A DNA stretch of 64,000 nucleotides from Bacteroidales bacterium (GTDB taxonomy: Bacteria > Bacteroidota > Bacteroidia > Bacteroidales > F082), in assembly GCA_015709215.1 (NCBI GenBank), contig JACCQN010000003.1, forward strand, positions 1 through 64,000, read 5' to 3'. The notes under the pieces were generated by a model. It made no database searches. It was given only the letters and a program-made list of their open reading frames with translations, and was not told where the DNA came from. Below, piece by piece: positions 52,577 to 60,942 of this stretch. The position numbers and the translations under genes are program-made. Numbering within the stretch: the stretch's first letter is position 1; each line of letters begins with the position of its first letter.

Positions 52577-53941
52577 ATGCAAGTCCAATCAAAAGTCTCA
52601 ATAATTGCTATTGTTGCGATTACTTCCTTCATGGGGTCTTTTTTGATCTCAGCAGTAAATATTTCGTTGCCAGCAATTGAAGTGCAATTTGAAATGAATG
52701 CTATTGCCTTAAGTTGGGTAATAACATCTTTTTTATTGTCGAATGCGATGTTTTTGTTGCCTGCAGGCAGATGGGCTGATTTAACAGGAATAAAAAGAAT
52801 GTTTAAACTGGGGGTGGTGTTATTCGCACTGTTTTCGATAGCCAGCGGCTTGTCACCCTCCGGATGGTGGCTGATATTTTTCAGGTTTTTGCAAGGTACA
52901 GGAACGGCATTAACCAGTACTACAGGACCGGCAATTTTGGTTTCAACATTTCCGGCAAGCAGCAGGGGAAAGGTTTTGGGAATTTCTGTTTCAGCTGTCT
53001 ATCTGGGCCTTGCAACAGGTCCTTTTATTGGAGGGATGCTGACACAGCTATATGGCTGGCGTTCTGTTTTTTATGTAGCATCTTTATTTGGTGTTTTGTC
53101 AACTCTGTTAGCATTTTTGGTTTTAGGAAAAGATGAGCCTAATGCAACTCAGAAAAAGATTGACTTAAAAGGTACGCTGCTTTTTATGACTGGTTTGGTA
53201 GCATTAATATACGGGGCTTCAAACCTACCTCAAAGCTGGTGGATGATGTTACTGGGTGTTATAGCTTTATTTGGTTTTTGGTTTTTGGAAGCTCGTTCTA
53301 AATTTCCGGTTATTGATACCAAACTTTTTACACAAAACCGGCTTTTTACTTTTTCTAATCTGGCCTCACTCATTAATTACAGTGCAACATTTGCCATTGT
53401 GTTTCTGCTAAGCATTTATCTTCAAAAAATAAAAGCATTAAGTCCAAGCGAAGCAGGGACTATACTGGTTTCACAACCTATCATGATGGCCTTATTTTCG
53501 CCATTGGCCGGAAAATTATCAGACCGCATTCAACCCCGTTTTCTCACAACAATCGGAATGATAATATGCACGCTTGGATTGATAGGATTTGCCTTTGTTA
53601 ATGAATCTACCCCTGTTTGGTTTATCGTCGTCAATTTGCTTTGGCTTGGATCTGGTTTTGGTCTGTTTTCTTCACCTAACATGAATACTATTATGAGCGC
53701 CGTTGCAAAAAACCAATATGGTTTAGCTTCTGGAACTGCCGCTACCGGACGGGTAATCGGACAAATTGTTAGTATGACAGTTGTTGCCGTATTGTTCTCG
53801 CTGACTATTGGCAATCAGGTGTTGAAAAATATTGATGATCAGAAATTTATCGAAATTGTAAGAAATGGGTTTATCATTTTCTCGATAATGAATTTATTTG
53901 GGATTTACTTTTCGTATCAACGTGGAAAAATTGAAAGGTAA
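52577..53941 (+). CDS. MFS efflux transporter (EmrB/QacA, DHA2-like)
   Basis: 454 residues with 12-14 membrane helices. Motifs: 'LLPAGRWADLTGIKRMFKLGVVLF' (motif A) and 'RFLQGTGTALTSTTGPAILVSTFPASSRGKVLGISVSAVYLGLATGPFIGGML' (antiporter motif C). Exports drugs or metabolites. It follows the M6 protease gene by 6 bp, so it may share its transcript. Confidence 0.93.
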   Translation: MQVQSKVSIIAIVAITSFMGSFLISAVNISLPAIEVQFEMNAIALSWVITSFLLSNAMFLLPAGRWADLTGIKRMFKLGVVLFALFSIASGLSPSGWWLIFFRFLQGTGTALTSTTGPAILVSTFPASSRGKVLGISVSAVYLGLATGPFIGGMLTQLYGWRSVFYVASLFGVLSTLLAFLVLGKDEPNATQKKIDLKGTLLFMTGLVALIYGASNLPQSWWMMLLGVIALFGFWFLEARSKFPVIDTKLFTQNRLFTFSNLASLINYSATFAIVFLLSIYLQKIKALSPSEAGTILVSQPIMMALFSPLAGKLSDRIQPRFLTTIGMIICTLGLIGFAFVNESTPVWFIVVNLLWLGSGFGLFSSPNMNTIMSAVAKNQYGLASGTAATGRVIGQIVSMTVVAVLFSLTIGNQVLKNIDDQKFIEIVRNGFIIFSIMNLFGIYFSYQRGKIER

Positions 53942-54410
53942 AAAATGATCCCTACTCAAATTGTTTATCAATAACTAAAGTTTGGCGCTTGCCTAATCTA
54001 AGCTGATTTGTTTTAGCAAACATATTATAAGTATTTATTCTGTTTTTGGATAAGATTATTATCTGCCCTTTGCTCCCAACGCTACCTGGCCTGCCGATAG
54101 TGGGCAATATGCAAATTGTAAGCACAGTGCAGATTGAGCTTGGTTGTGAAGCATTTATATATATATTTTAAATGTGGTTATGGGCTGTTGGCAATGCTAT
54201 GTGGTCTGCTACAAATCTTTCGCTGCCTACGATGCTAGTATTCCAACTTAAAATAAAAATGGAAGGTTTTAAAACGCTGATTATAGTTGTTTTATCGATT
54301 TTTTAACCTTCATTTCCACCTTATTAAAAGAACCTTAATCAAGGTGTAAAACTTCTGTAAAATTAGTACATCCCGCTTTGTGAAAAACAGTTTCTTAAAA
54401 TTAGCGACAT
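53942..54410. other. Intergenic region with a long imperfect hairpin
   Basis: About 470 bp without a coding frame. AAATGGAAGGTT (54257-54268) pairs imperfectly with AACCTTCATTT (54305-54315), enclosing a second stem AAAAC/GTTTT. GC-rich patches (54060-54120) with TTGCTCCCAACGC and GTTATGGGCTGTTGGC have a recombination-site flavour but no attC structure I can complete. Nothing else is recognised. Confidence 0.4.
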
Positions 54411-55184
54411 TTGCCAAAAAAATACCGCGTGCGATACTTTATTCATCTGGCATATAATGGAACAGCTTATCACGGCTGGCAAAGGCAGAATAATGCGCAT
54501 ACCGTTCAGGCAGAGCTCGAGAAATGTTTAAGCCTCAAACTTGGCGAAACCATCAGTATAATAGGATGTGGTCGGACAGACACAGGGGTTCATGCGAGAA
54601 ATTTTTATGCACATTTCGACCTTGAAACATATAATCAAACTATTGAATCTATGAGTTTTGCAAACCAGCTTAACCGATTTTTGCCTCCTGATATAGTAGT
54701 TTATCGCATTTGGGAAGTTTCGGAGAAGCTACATGCCCGTTTTGATGCGTTATCACGTATTTACCGCTATTATTTGCATACCGAAAAGGCTGTTTTTGAA
54801 CCTCATTCCTATTATTTTCCTCAAAAGCTGGATTTACAGCAGATGAATAAAGCAGCAAATTTATTGCTCAATCACACTGATTTTACCAGTTTTTCGAAAC
54901 TTCATACCCAGGCACGAACCAATAATTGCCAGATCACCTATGCCCATTGGACTAGTCATCAAAACCAGCTTATTTTCGAAATTAGAGCCGATCGTTTTTT
55001 ACGTAATATGGTTCGCGCAATTGTAGGCTCTTTGATAGAAGTAGGGCTACATAAAGGCAGCCCGCATGATTTTGAACAACTTATTTTGGCTAAAAACAGA
55101 AATGCAGCAGGTTATTCTGTTCCGGCTCATGCCTTATTTTTGGAAGACGTGATTTATCCGCCGGAATTATTGCAAACCCATTAG
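54411..55184 (+). CDS. truA: tRNA pseudouridine(38-40) synthase TruA
   Basis: 257 residues. 'YFIHLAYNGTAYHGWQRQ', the active-site 'GCGRTDTGVHARNFYAHF' (Asp near residue 60) and 'RFLRNMVRAIVGSLIEVG' are TruA signatures. No ATG is available; the first codon is TTG at 54411, with GTG at 54429 as an alternative. It overlaps the opposite gene by 18 bp at the 3' ends. Confidence 0.93.
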   Translation: MPKKYRVRYFIHLAYNGTAYHGWQRQNNAHTVQAELEKCLSLKLGETISIIGCGRTDTGVHARNFYAHFDLETYNQTIESMSFANQLNRFLPPDIVVYRIWEVSEKLHARFDALSRIYRYYLHTEKAVFEPHSYYFPQKLDLQQMNKAANLLLNHTDFTSFSKLHTQARTNNCQITYAHWTSHQNQLIFEIRADRFLRNMVRAIVGSLIEVGLHKGSPHDFEQLILAKNRNAAGYSVPAHALFLEDVIYPPELLQTH

Positions 55185-55886
55185 TTTGTAATAACGATCG
55201 CGAATTGCTTTCAATTTACTAACATTAATATTCTCACGGTAAATCCGCACAAGCTCAATAATTTGGTTGTTAGTAAATATACTTGCTGTTGCTGCATCAA
55301 AATAGAGTAAGCCCACTTCATTTTTTGCTTCAGCGGTTAATTTTTTAAAGTGATTCCAATCGATAGGCTCCGGGATCACAAAATAACCATGGTGCGCTTG
55401 CCGGGCATCAAAAAATAGTCCGTCTTCCAATTCTTCAAGAAAGAAAAACTTTTTTAACTTAATGATGGCATTGTTAAGCAGGACGCCCTTGTTGTGTTTT
55501 TGCAACGGTAGCCCTACATCCCGAAACTGTTGCTGAAGAATACTGATCTCGCTATATTGCTGCAAATCACGAATGCGAAGTGCCGGCATTTCCGGATGAT
55601 CGGGCACGGTGATAGTAGCCCAAACAGCATCAACGGTATGTTTTAATAGCTTGTTTACTTGCAAGAGGATCCTTTGTAAGTCTATGAAATCTATTTGCCG
55701 ACCCAGCATCAGATAAAGGTATTGTGGTTTTGGCACTTTTGGGCCACCAACTGCATAGTAGCCAAAAAAAGGATTTACGGATTCTAAAACACAACTGTCC
55801 TTAATTAATAAGTCATCCTCCAAGCATTGTAGTGACTCTTCTTTGGTCAGGGAACCAATATACTCCTGAACGTTTTTCTGTTTCAT
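55167..55886 (-). CDS. Conserved-looking protein of unknown function
   Basis: 239 residues, soluble, no signal peptide. Contains 'CVLESVNPFFGYYAVGGPKVPKPQYLYLMLGR' near the N-terminus and ends with a basic helix. It looks like a Bacteroidota-specific family without a name that I know. It overlaps truA convergently by 18 bp and stands alone on its strand. Confidence 0.75.
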   Translation of the reverse strand: MKQKNVQEYIGSLTKEESLQCLEDDLLIKDSCVLESVNPFFGYYAVGGPKVPKPQYLYLMLGRQIDFIDLQRILLQVNKLLKHTVDAVWATITVPDHPEMPALRIRDLQQYSEISILQQQFRDVGLPLQKHNKGVLLNNAIIKLKKFFFLEELEDGLFFDARQAHHGYFVIPEPIDWNHFKKLTAEAKNEVGLLYFDAATASIFTNNQIIELVRIYRENINVSKLKAIRDRYYKLMGLQ

Positions 55887-55958
55887 TTGGATTGTGTTAT
55901 TTTCGGTTCTAAGATACGAAGATAACTCACATTTTCGAAATAAATGAACAGAATTATT

Positions 55959-55998
55959 AAAAAAAAGCGGGCGATCACTCCAATTAAGTATTCGCCCG
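55959..55998 (-). terminator. Intrinsic terminator of the acyl-CoA dehydrogenase gene
   Basis: On the minus strand CGGGCGA (55998-55992) pairs with TCGCCCG (55974-55968), then CTTTTTTTT. It lies 27 bp past the stop. Confidence 0.85.
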
Positions 55999-56024
55999 TA
56001 TAATAAAGCTGCTTTTACAAAGCG

Positions 56025-57803
56025 CTAGAACTTATATACATTGTCTTCGATCAGTTTATTTGCAATTCTTCTACGCGCTTCTTTGATATTAACAGGAGAA
56101 GTTTTGCAGTGGATATAGAGCGCTTCTCGGAATTTTTCAAGTAGTTCGGGTTGTGCATAACTAACCACTGCATCCCAACCAGATTTCTGAACGATTGCTG
56201 CAACGTCGTGAATCAAAACATCCAGAATATCTTTGTAAACACTCATTTCATTTTCGGTCTTTATTTTCTCCAGTTTGATTATTCTGTAAAGTGTTGATTC
56301 TGCAACATAAACCTGCATCAGCATATCAGCCAGGTTCATCATCACCTCTTCTTCTTCAGCAATTTTTCGGCCGAAAGTCTCTGTAATAGAAGGAATAAGC
56401 ATTAAAACTGCTTTTTTAAGATTCTTAACCGTAGCCATCTTATCATCGAAATAAGAATTTTTGGAAGCTTCGTTTGGTTTATTGAGGCTACCAGCTGCAA
56501 CATCTGCTAATTCGCGCAGGTTAAAACTACTTTTTGCACCTTTTTTCAACAAAGCATCAACAGCAAGTAAACGGTTGATTTCGTTAGTGCCTTCAAAAAT
56601 TCTATTGATACGTGAATCTCTGTAGGCTCTGTCGACGGGCGTTTCGCTTGAGAAACCCATGCCACCATAAATCTGAACTGCTTCATCAACAACATAATCC
56701 AGAGTTTCGGAGCCATACACCTTCATCAAGGCACACTCTGCCGAAAACTCCGCAACACCCTCTATATTTGCCTTGCCATGTGGATGCCCTGCAACTTTGA
56801 GCTCGTTAATATGATCCTGAATATCTTTACTTGCCCTGTAAACAGCTGATTCTGTCGCAAAAGTTTTAACAACTTGCTGAGCCAGCTTATGTTTGATAGC
56901 ACCAAAGTTTGCAATTGCTTTACCAAACTGTTTGCGTTCGTTAGCATAATTTACAGAATGCAGTATAGCTCTTTTGGCACTCCCCACAACAGTTGCCGCT
57001 AATTTTATACGTCCCAGGTGCAAGATATTTAATGCAATCCGATACCCTTCGCCTCGTTTTCCCAACATATTTTCAACTGGGACTTTCACATCATTATAAA
57101 AAATCTGCCGGGTAGATGAGCCTTTGATACCCATTTTCTTTTCCTCGGGATTCATTGTTACGCCCTCCCATGCCCGTTCAACAATAAAGGCACTCAATAC
57201 ACGGTCGTTATCAACTTTTGCAAAAACAGTTTGTATATCAGCAAATCCACCATTCGTAATCCACATTTTTTGACCATTGAGGATGTAATGCTTTCCGTCT
57301 TCTGACAAAACGGCTTTCGTACGACCGGAGTTAGCATCCGAACCTGCACCTGGCTCTGTAAGACAATAGGCTGCCATCAATTCGCCGGTGGTAAGTTTGG
57401 GGATGTATTTTGCTTTTTGCTCTTCGTTGCCATAATAAAGAATGGGCAAAGTGCCGATTCCGGTATGCGCCATGATAGCTACAGAATAGGAATGGGCTGC
57501 CCCCATGGCTTCGTTGGCGCGCATCACTGTTAAAAATGATTGCTCAAACCCCTCATATTCCTCAGGAACTGACAAACCCAACAAACCAAGTTCACCAGCC
57601 TTTTTTAGCAAGGAAGCCATCAAACCTTGTTCCTGACTGTCGATTCTGTCAAGATTTGGAAAGATTTCTGTTTCCAGAAAATCCTGGCAGGTTTCAGTGA
57701 TCATATTGGTTTGTTCATCAAATTCTTCAGGGATAAATACGGCTTCAGCTTCTATGTCCTTAATAAGGAATTCGCCGCCTTTGAGGGGATTTCGTGTACT
57801 CAT
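56025..57803 (-). CDS. Acyl-CoA dehydrogenase (VLCAD/ACAD9-like)
   Basis: 592 residues. 'AYCLTEPGAGSDANSG' and 'MWITNGGFADIQTVFAKV' (FAD and substrate binding) and 'IYGGMGF' plus 'IFEGTNEINR' (catalytic Glu in FEGT near residue 400) are intact. The extended C-terminal 190 residues resemble long-chain enzymes. It oxidises acyl-CoA thioesters in beta-oxidation. Single-gene unit with its own promoter and terminator; no ETF or thiolase genes nearby. Confidence 0.94.
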   Translation of the reverse strand: MSTRNPLKGGEFLIKDIEAEAVFIPEEFDEQTNMITETCQDFLETEIFPNLDRIDSQEQGLMASLLKKAGELGLLGLSVPEEYEGFEQSFLTVMRANEAMGAAHSYSVAIMAHTGIGTLPILYYGNEEQKAKYIPKLTTGELMAAYCLTEPGAGSDANSGRTKAVLSEDGKHYILNGQKMWITNGGFADIQTVFAKVDNDRVLSAFIVERAWEGVTMNPEEKKMGIKGSSTRQIFYNDVKVPVENMLGKRGEGYRIALNILHLGRIKLAATVVGSAKRAILHSVNYANERKQFGKAIANFGAIKHKLAQQVVKTFATESAVYRASKDIQDHINELKVAGHPHGKANIEGVAEFSAECALMKVYGSETLDYVVDEAVQIYGGMGFSSETPVDRAYRDSRINRIFEGTNEINRLLAVDALLKKGAKSSFNLRELADVAAGSLNKPNEASKNSYFDDKMATVKNLKKAVLMLIPSITETFGRKIAEEEEVMMNLADMLMQVYVAESTLYRIIKLEKIKTENEMSVYKDILDVLIHDVAAIVQKSGWDAVVSYAQPELLEKFREALYIHCKTSPVNIKEARRRIANKLIEDNVYKF

Positions 57804-57827
57804 AAAATTCTAAATTAAGTTAGTTGG

Positions 57828-57861
57828 CAAACTTACTTAATTTACTTTTATAGTGAGGAAA
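57828..57861 (-). promoter_or_regulatory. Promoter of the acyl-CoA dehydrogenase gene
   Basis: On the minus strand TTTC (57861-57858), a 22-bp spacer, and TAAGTTTG (57835-57828) fit the Bacteroidota pattern, 25 bp ahead of the ATG. Confidence 0.6.
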
Positions 57862-58033
57862 TTGAATATGTTTCGAGGCTTATTTAAAATGATTCTAACA
57901 CAAATAAGCTTATCGAAACCAGTTGGAGTGAAAATTTGGAAATTCTTTTGGGCCTTGGTGTCAAATGAATACCTTTTAATACCTTCGCTAAGAATTTGAA
58001 CAAATCCACTTGCAGTATCAAATCTCTAAAACC

Positions 58034-58804
58034 ATGAAAACAAAATGTTTACTTTCGATCATGGGATTATTTGTGCTTGCCTCAACAAGAATTACATTTG
58101 GCCAATCCTTTAGTCCGGATCGTCCAGGAGCTGGTGATGGCGTTGCAACTGTTGAACCACGCTATTTTCAGTTGGAAGCAGGCTTGGATTTTAGTAAAGC
58201 TAACGCAGGAGAATTAAGCGAGTTTACTGCTAATTCTCTTCCTGTTTTAGTGTTAAGATATGGATTAACAGAAAATATTGAGCTACGTCTCACAGAATCA
58301 TTTGTTATACATGACATGCCTAATTATTCTGTTTTTCAGCAAACTACCGGATTATCCAATCTCACTTTAGGAGGTAAATTTAAGATTTGCGAAAGTCCTG
58401 AATGGGGAACGCAGGCAGCAGTTTTGGCAGAAGTTTTCGTGCCCACAGGTTCTGCAGAGGTTGCAGATGATGCGCTAGGGCTTAGTTTGCGATTCCTCCA
58501 TAGCTGGGATTTCTCTGAGCAAGGAAACCTAGGTTCAAACATTGGTGTATATTGGTTCGAAGAACAAGACCTGAGCCTGATGTTTAGTTTTGCCGTAGGG
58601 TATGCCCTTACTGAAAAACTTGGTATTTTTGTCGAGCCTTATGGAAATTATTTTCAGTTTGATGATTTCAGTTTATCCATCGACGGTGGGTTCTCCTATC
58701 TTTTAAAGCAAAATTTTCAACTCGACTTAAGTGCCGGAATCGGAATATCTGATGATCAATACTTTATTGGGCTGGGATTTAGCTGGCTTATCGGAAAAAT
58801 TTAA
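58034..58804 (+). CDS. Outer-membrane channel-like protein (MetA-pathway/PF13557 type)
   Basis: 256 residues from ATG at 58034, signal peptide about residues 1-23 (ends FGQS). The repeated beta-strands ('FSPDRPGAGDGVATVEPRYFQLEAGLDFS', 'LRYGLTENIELRLTESF', 'LTLGGKFKI') resemble the family annotated as 'MetA pathway of phenol degradation', a presumed OM barrel of uncertain role. It lies 20 bp ahead of the ATP-grasp gene, so an operon is likely. Confidence 0.8.
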   Translation: MKTKCLLSIMGLFVLASTRITFGQSFSPDRPGAGDGVATVEPRYFQLEAGLDFSKANAGELSEFTANSLPVLVLRYGLTENIELRLTESFVIHDMPNYSVFQQTTGLSNLTLGGKFKICESPEWGTQAAVLAEVFVPTGSAEVADDALGLSLRFLHSWDFSEQGNLGSNIGVYWFEEQDLSLMFSFAVGYALTEKLGIFVEPYGNYFQFDDFSLSIDGGFSYLLKQNFQLDLSAGIGISDDQYFIGLGFSWLIGKI

Positions 58805-58824
58805 ACTTATTACCTAAAAAATTT

Positions 58825-60306
58825 ATGCTGTCAACAATTTTGATTCTGGACGAACTTGATCAATGGAAACCTTATTATGATACTGATAGTATCCTAACAT
58901 CAGGCGATTACTTAAAAAATCAAGATTTAAACCAAAAGCACTTTTTTGTGATAAACCTGTGCAACAAGCTCGATTATCATTCCGAAGGTTATTATTGTTC
59001 CCTATTAGCCCAGGCAAGGGGGCATAAGGTATTGCCTGATATTGAAGTAATCAATCGTTTGGAATCGGGAGCGGTGATGCGATTGGATTATCTGTTGCAA
59101 AAAACAACCTATAAGTGGCTGCAAACCAGCCAAAAAAAAGAGGAAGAAAGGGTTTCTCTGGATATTTTCTTTGGCACCTGTGCCGAGCCGGCTATGGATA
59201 AAGTGGCACGCTACATTTTTGAGCAAAACCCCTGTCCAATGTTGAGGGTGCAATTTGCAGTAAGGGAAAAGAATCAAATCGAGAACATCAGACCATTAGG
59301 ATTAGATGAACTTACAGAATATCAGCAAGATATATTTGCTCAGGCACTTGATAGTTTCAGCAAAAAAGTATGGCGACAGCCGCGCAGCAAAAAACCATCA
59401 CGGTATGACCTTGCGATTCTTTATGATCCTGAAGAAACTTTTCCACCCAGTAATAAAATGGCTTTAAATCAATTTCTGAATCAAGCTAAAAAATTGCAAA
59501 TCAATGCCGAACTAATCACTGCACAAGAGGCTCATCGCTTGATGGAATACGATGCATTGTTTATTCGCCAGACTACTTCACTCAATCACATTACTTACAG
59601 GCTTGCACAACAAGCCCAACAGGCCGATATGGTGGTGATTGATGATCCGCTTTCGATTATAAGGTGTACAAATAAAGTTTACCTGAAGGAATTGCTCGAC
59701 AAAGAGGAGATACCAACGCCTAAATCGGAATTAATTTTTAAATCGGATACATACAGCTGGGACGAAATCAAAGAAATATTGGGTTCGCCTATAGTCCTTA
59801 AAGTTCCGGATGGATCTTTCTCACATGGGATGGGAAAAGCCTCAACAGCTGAAGAATATGAGAAAATTATTGATGTTTTATTTGAAAAATCAGCTATTGT
59901 ACTGGCTCAGGAATTTCTGCCTACAAGTTTCGACTGGCGTATCGGAATATTAAATGGATCGCCACTTTATGCCTGTAAGTATTTTATGGCTCGGGGACAT
60001 TGGCAGATTTATCACCACAACGATTCCGGCAAATCTCAAGCTGGGTCATTTGAAACTGTGCCGGTGCATAAAGTGCCCAAGCATGTGTTGAGAAATGCAC
60101 TGGATGCAGCCAATGTCATCGGTAAAGGACTTTATGGAGTTGACGTAAAAGTCATTGAAGATAAGTCTGTAATCATTGAAGTAAATGACAACCCTTCAAT
60201 AGATTATGGCGTTGAAGATGCCATTTTGGGCGACGAACTATACCGCTTAATTCTCAGAGAGTTTTTAGACAGACTGGAACGCAAACATCACGCGCATGGA
60301 TCCTGA
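58825..60306 (+). CDS. RimK-family ATP-grasp amidoligase with N-terminal RLAN domain
   Basis: 493 residues. The N-terminal RLAN (RimK-like ATP-grasp N-terminal) domain is shown by 'ILDELDQWKPYYDTDSILTSGDYL' and 'FFVINLCNKLDYHSEGYYCSLLAQARGHKVLPDIEVINRL'. The C-terminal ATP-grasp has 'TNKVYLKELLDKEEIPTPKSELIF', 'GSPIVLKVPDGSFSHGMGKA', 'QEFLPTSFDWRIGILNG' and 'IIEVNDNPSIDYG' (Mg/ATP ligands). It ligates an amino acid or amine to a carboxylate. It overlaps the GNAT gene by 11 bp. In other bacteria related genes neighbour acetyltransferases and peptidases; the product is unknown. Confidence 0.9.
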   Translation: MLSTILILDELDQWKPYYDTDSILTSGDYLKNQDLNQKHFFVINLCNKLDYHSEGYYCSLLAQARGHKVLPDIEVINRLESGAVMRLDYLLQKTTYKWLQTSQKKEEERVSLDIFFGTCAEPAMDKVARYIFEQNPCPMLRVQFAVREKNQIENIRPLGLDELTEYQQDIFAQALDSFSKKVWRQPRSKKPSRYDLAILYDPEETFPPSNKMALNQFLNQAKKLQINAELITAQEAHRLMEYDALFIRQTTSLNHITYRLAQQAQQADMVVIDDPLSIIRCTNKVYLKELLDKEEIPTPKSELIFKSDTYSWDEIKEILGSPIVLKVPDGSFSHGMGKASTAEEYEKIIDVLFEKSAIVLAQEFLPTSFDWRIGILNGSPLYACKYFMARGHWQIYHHNDSGKSQAGSFETVPVHKVPKHVLRNALDAANVIGKGLYGVDVKVIEDKSVIIEVNDNPSIDYGVEDAILGDELYRLILREFLDRLERKHHAHGS

Positions 60307-60742
60307 GATCATTACGCATGCACACCCTGAGCATTTAGCTGCCATCATGCAGATTGAACAAGCTTGTTTTGGAATTGATGCATTCAACTTCAAACAAATG
60401 CGCTATTTAATACATTCCGGAAATCCTTTTTTCGTTGTGTTCTATGACTCAATTTTGGCAGGATATTCCATCTTGCTGGTTCGAAAAAAAAGCAAGGTAA
60501 TCAGACTTTATGCGTTGGCAGTTCATCCTGATTACAGAGGCAAAGGATTGGCCAATAAGCTTTTACAAACGGCTATAGAGCTTTCCCAAAAGATGAATAT
60601 GAAGCAGATTAGCCTGGAAGTGAGAACTGACAATGAAGCTGCCATAAAGCTTTATGAGCGAAAGGGTTTTCAAATCACAGAGCGTTTGCCACAATATTAT
60701 AAGGATCTTGCAGATGGGTTTAAAATGAAACTAATGCTTTAG
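60296..60742 (+). CDS. GNAT N-acetyltransferase (RimI-like)
   Basis: 148 residues. 'LYALAVHPDYRGKGLANKLLQTAIELSQ' (acetyl-CoA motif RGKGLA near residue 80) and 'EVRTDNEAAIKLYERKGFQI' are typical. Overlaps the ATP-grasp gene by 11 bp, so they are translated together. Likely modifies the amidoligase product or its precursor; inference. No C39 peptidase domain is fused, unlike some relatives I recall. Confidence 0.92.
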   Translation: MDPEIITHAHPEHLAAIMQIEQACFGIDAFNFKQMRYLIHSGNPFFVVFYDSILAGYSILLVRKKSKVIRLYALAVHPDYRGKGLANKLLQTAIELSQKMNMKQISLEVRTDNEAAIKLYERKGFQITERLPQYYKDLADGFKMKLML

Positions 60743-60884
60743 GAATTGAAGTAAATCAGTCTTTTTTGCGGGATTTAAATACAGCGTTTTATAAATATGT
60801 AATTATCATCTACTTGAATATCAGTATTATATAATTATTAATTGTGTTCTCAATTGGTTTTATATGTTTTGAATTCTTCGACAA

Positions 60885-60917
60885 TTTATACTAATTCTAA
60901 ATAATTGTTTAAGTTTG
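60885..60917 (+). promoter_or_regulatory. Possible promoter of the 977-residue T9SS protein
   Basis: TAAGTTTG (60910-60917) matches the -7 element 26 bp ahead of the ATG. A weak TTT about 22 bp upstream is the only -33 candidate. Confidence 0.4.
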
Positions 60918-60942
60918 CGCACAGTAATTCTAAACGCAATTT

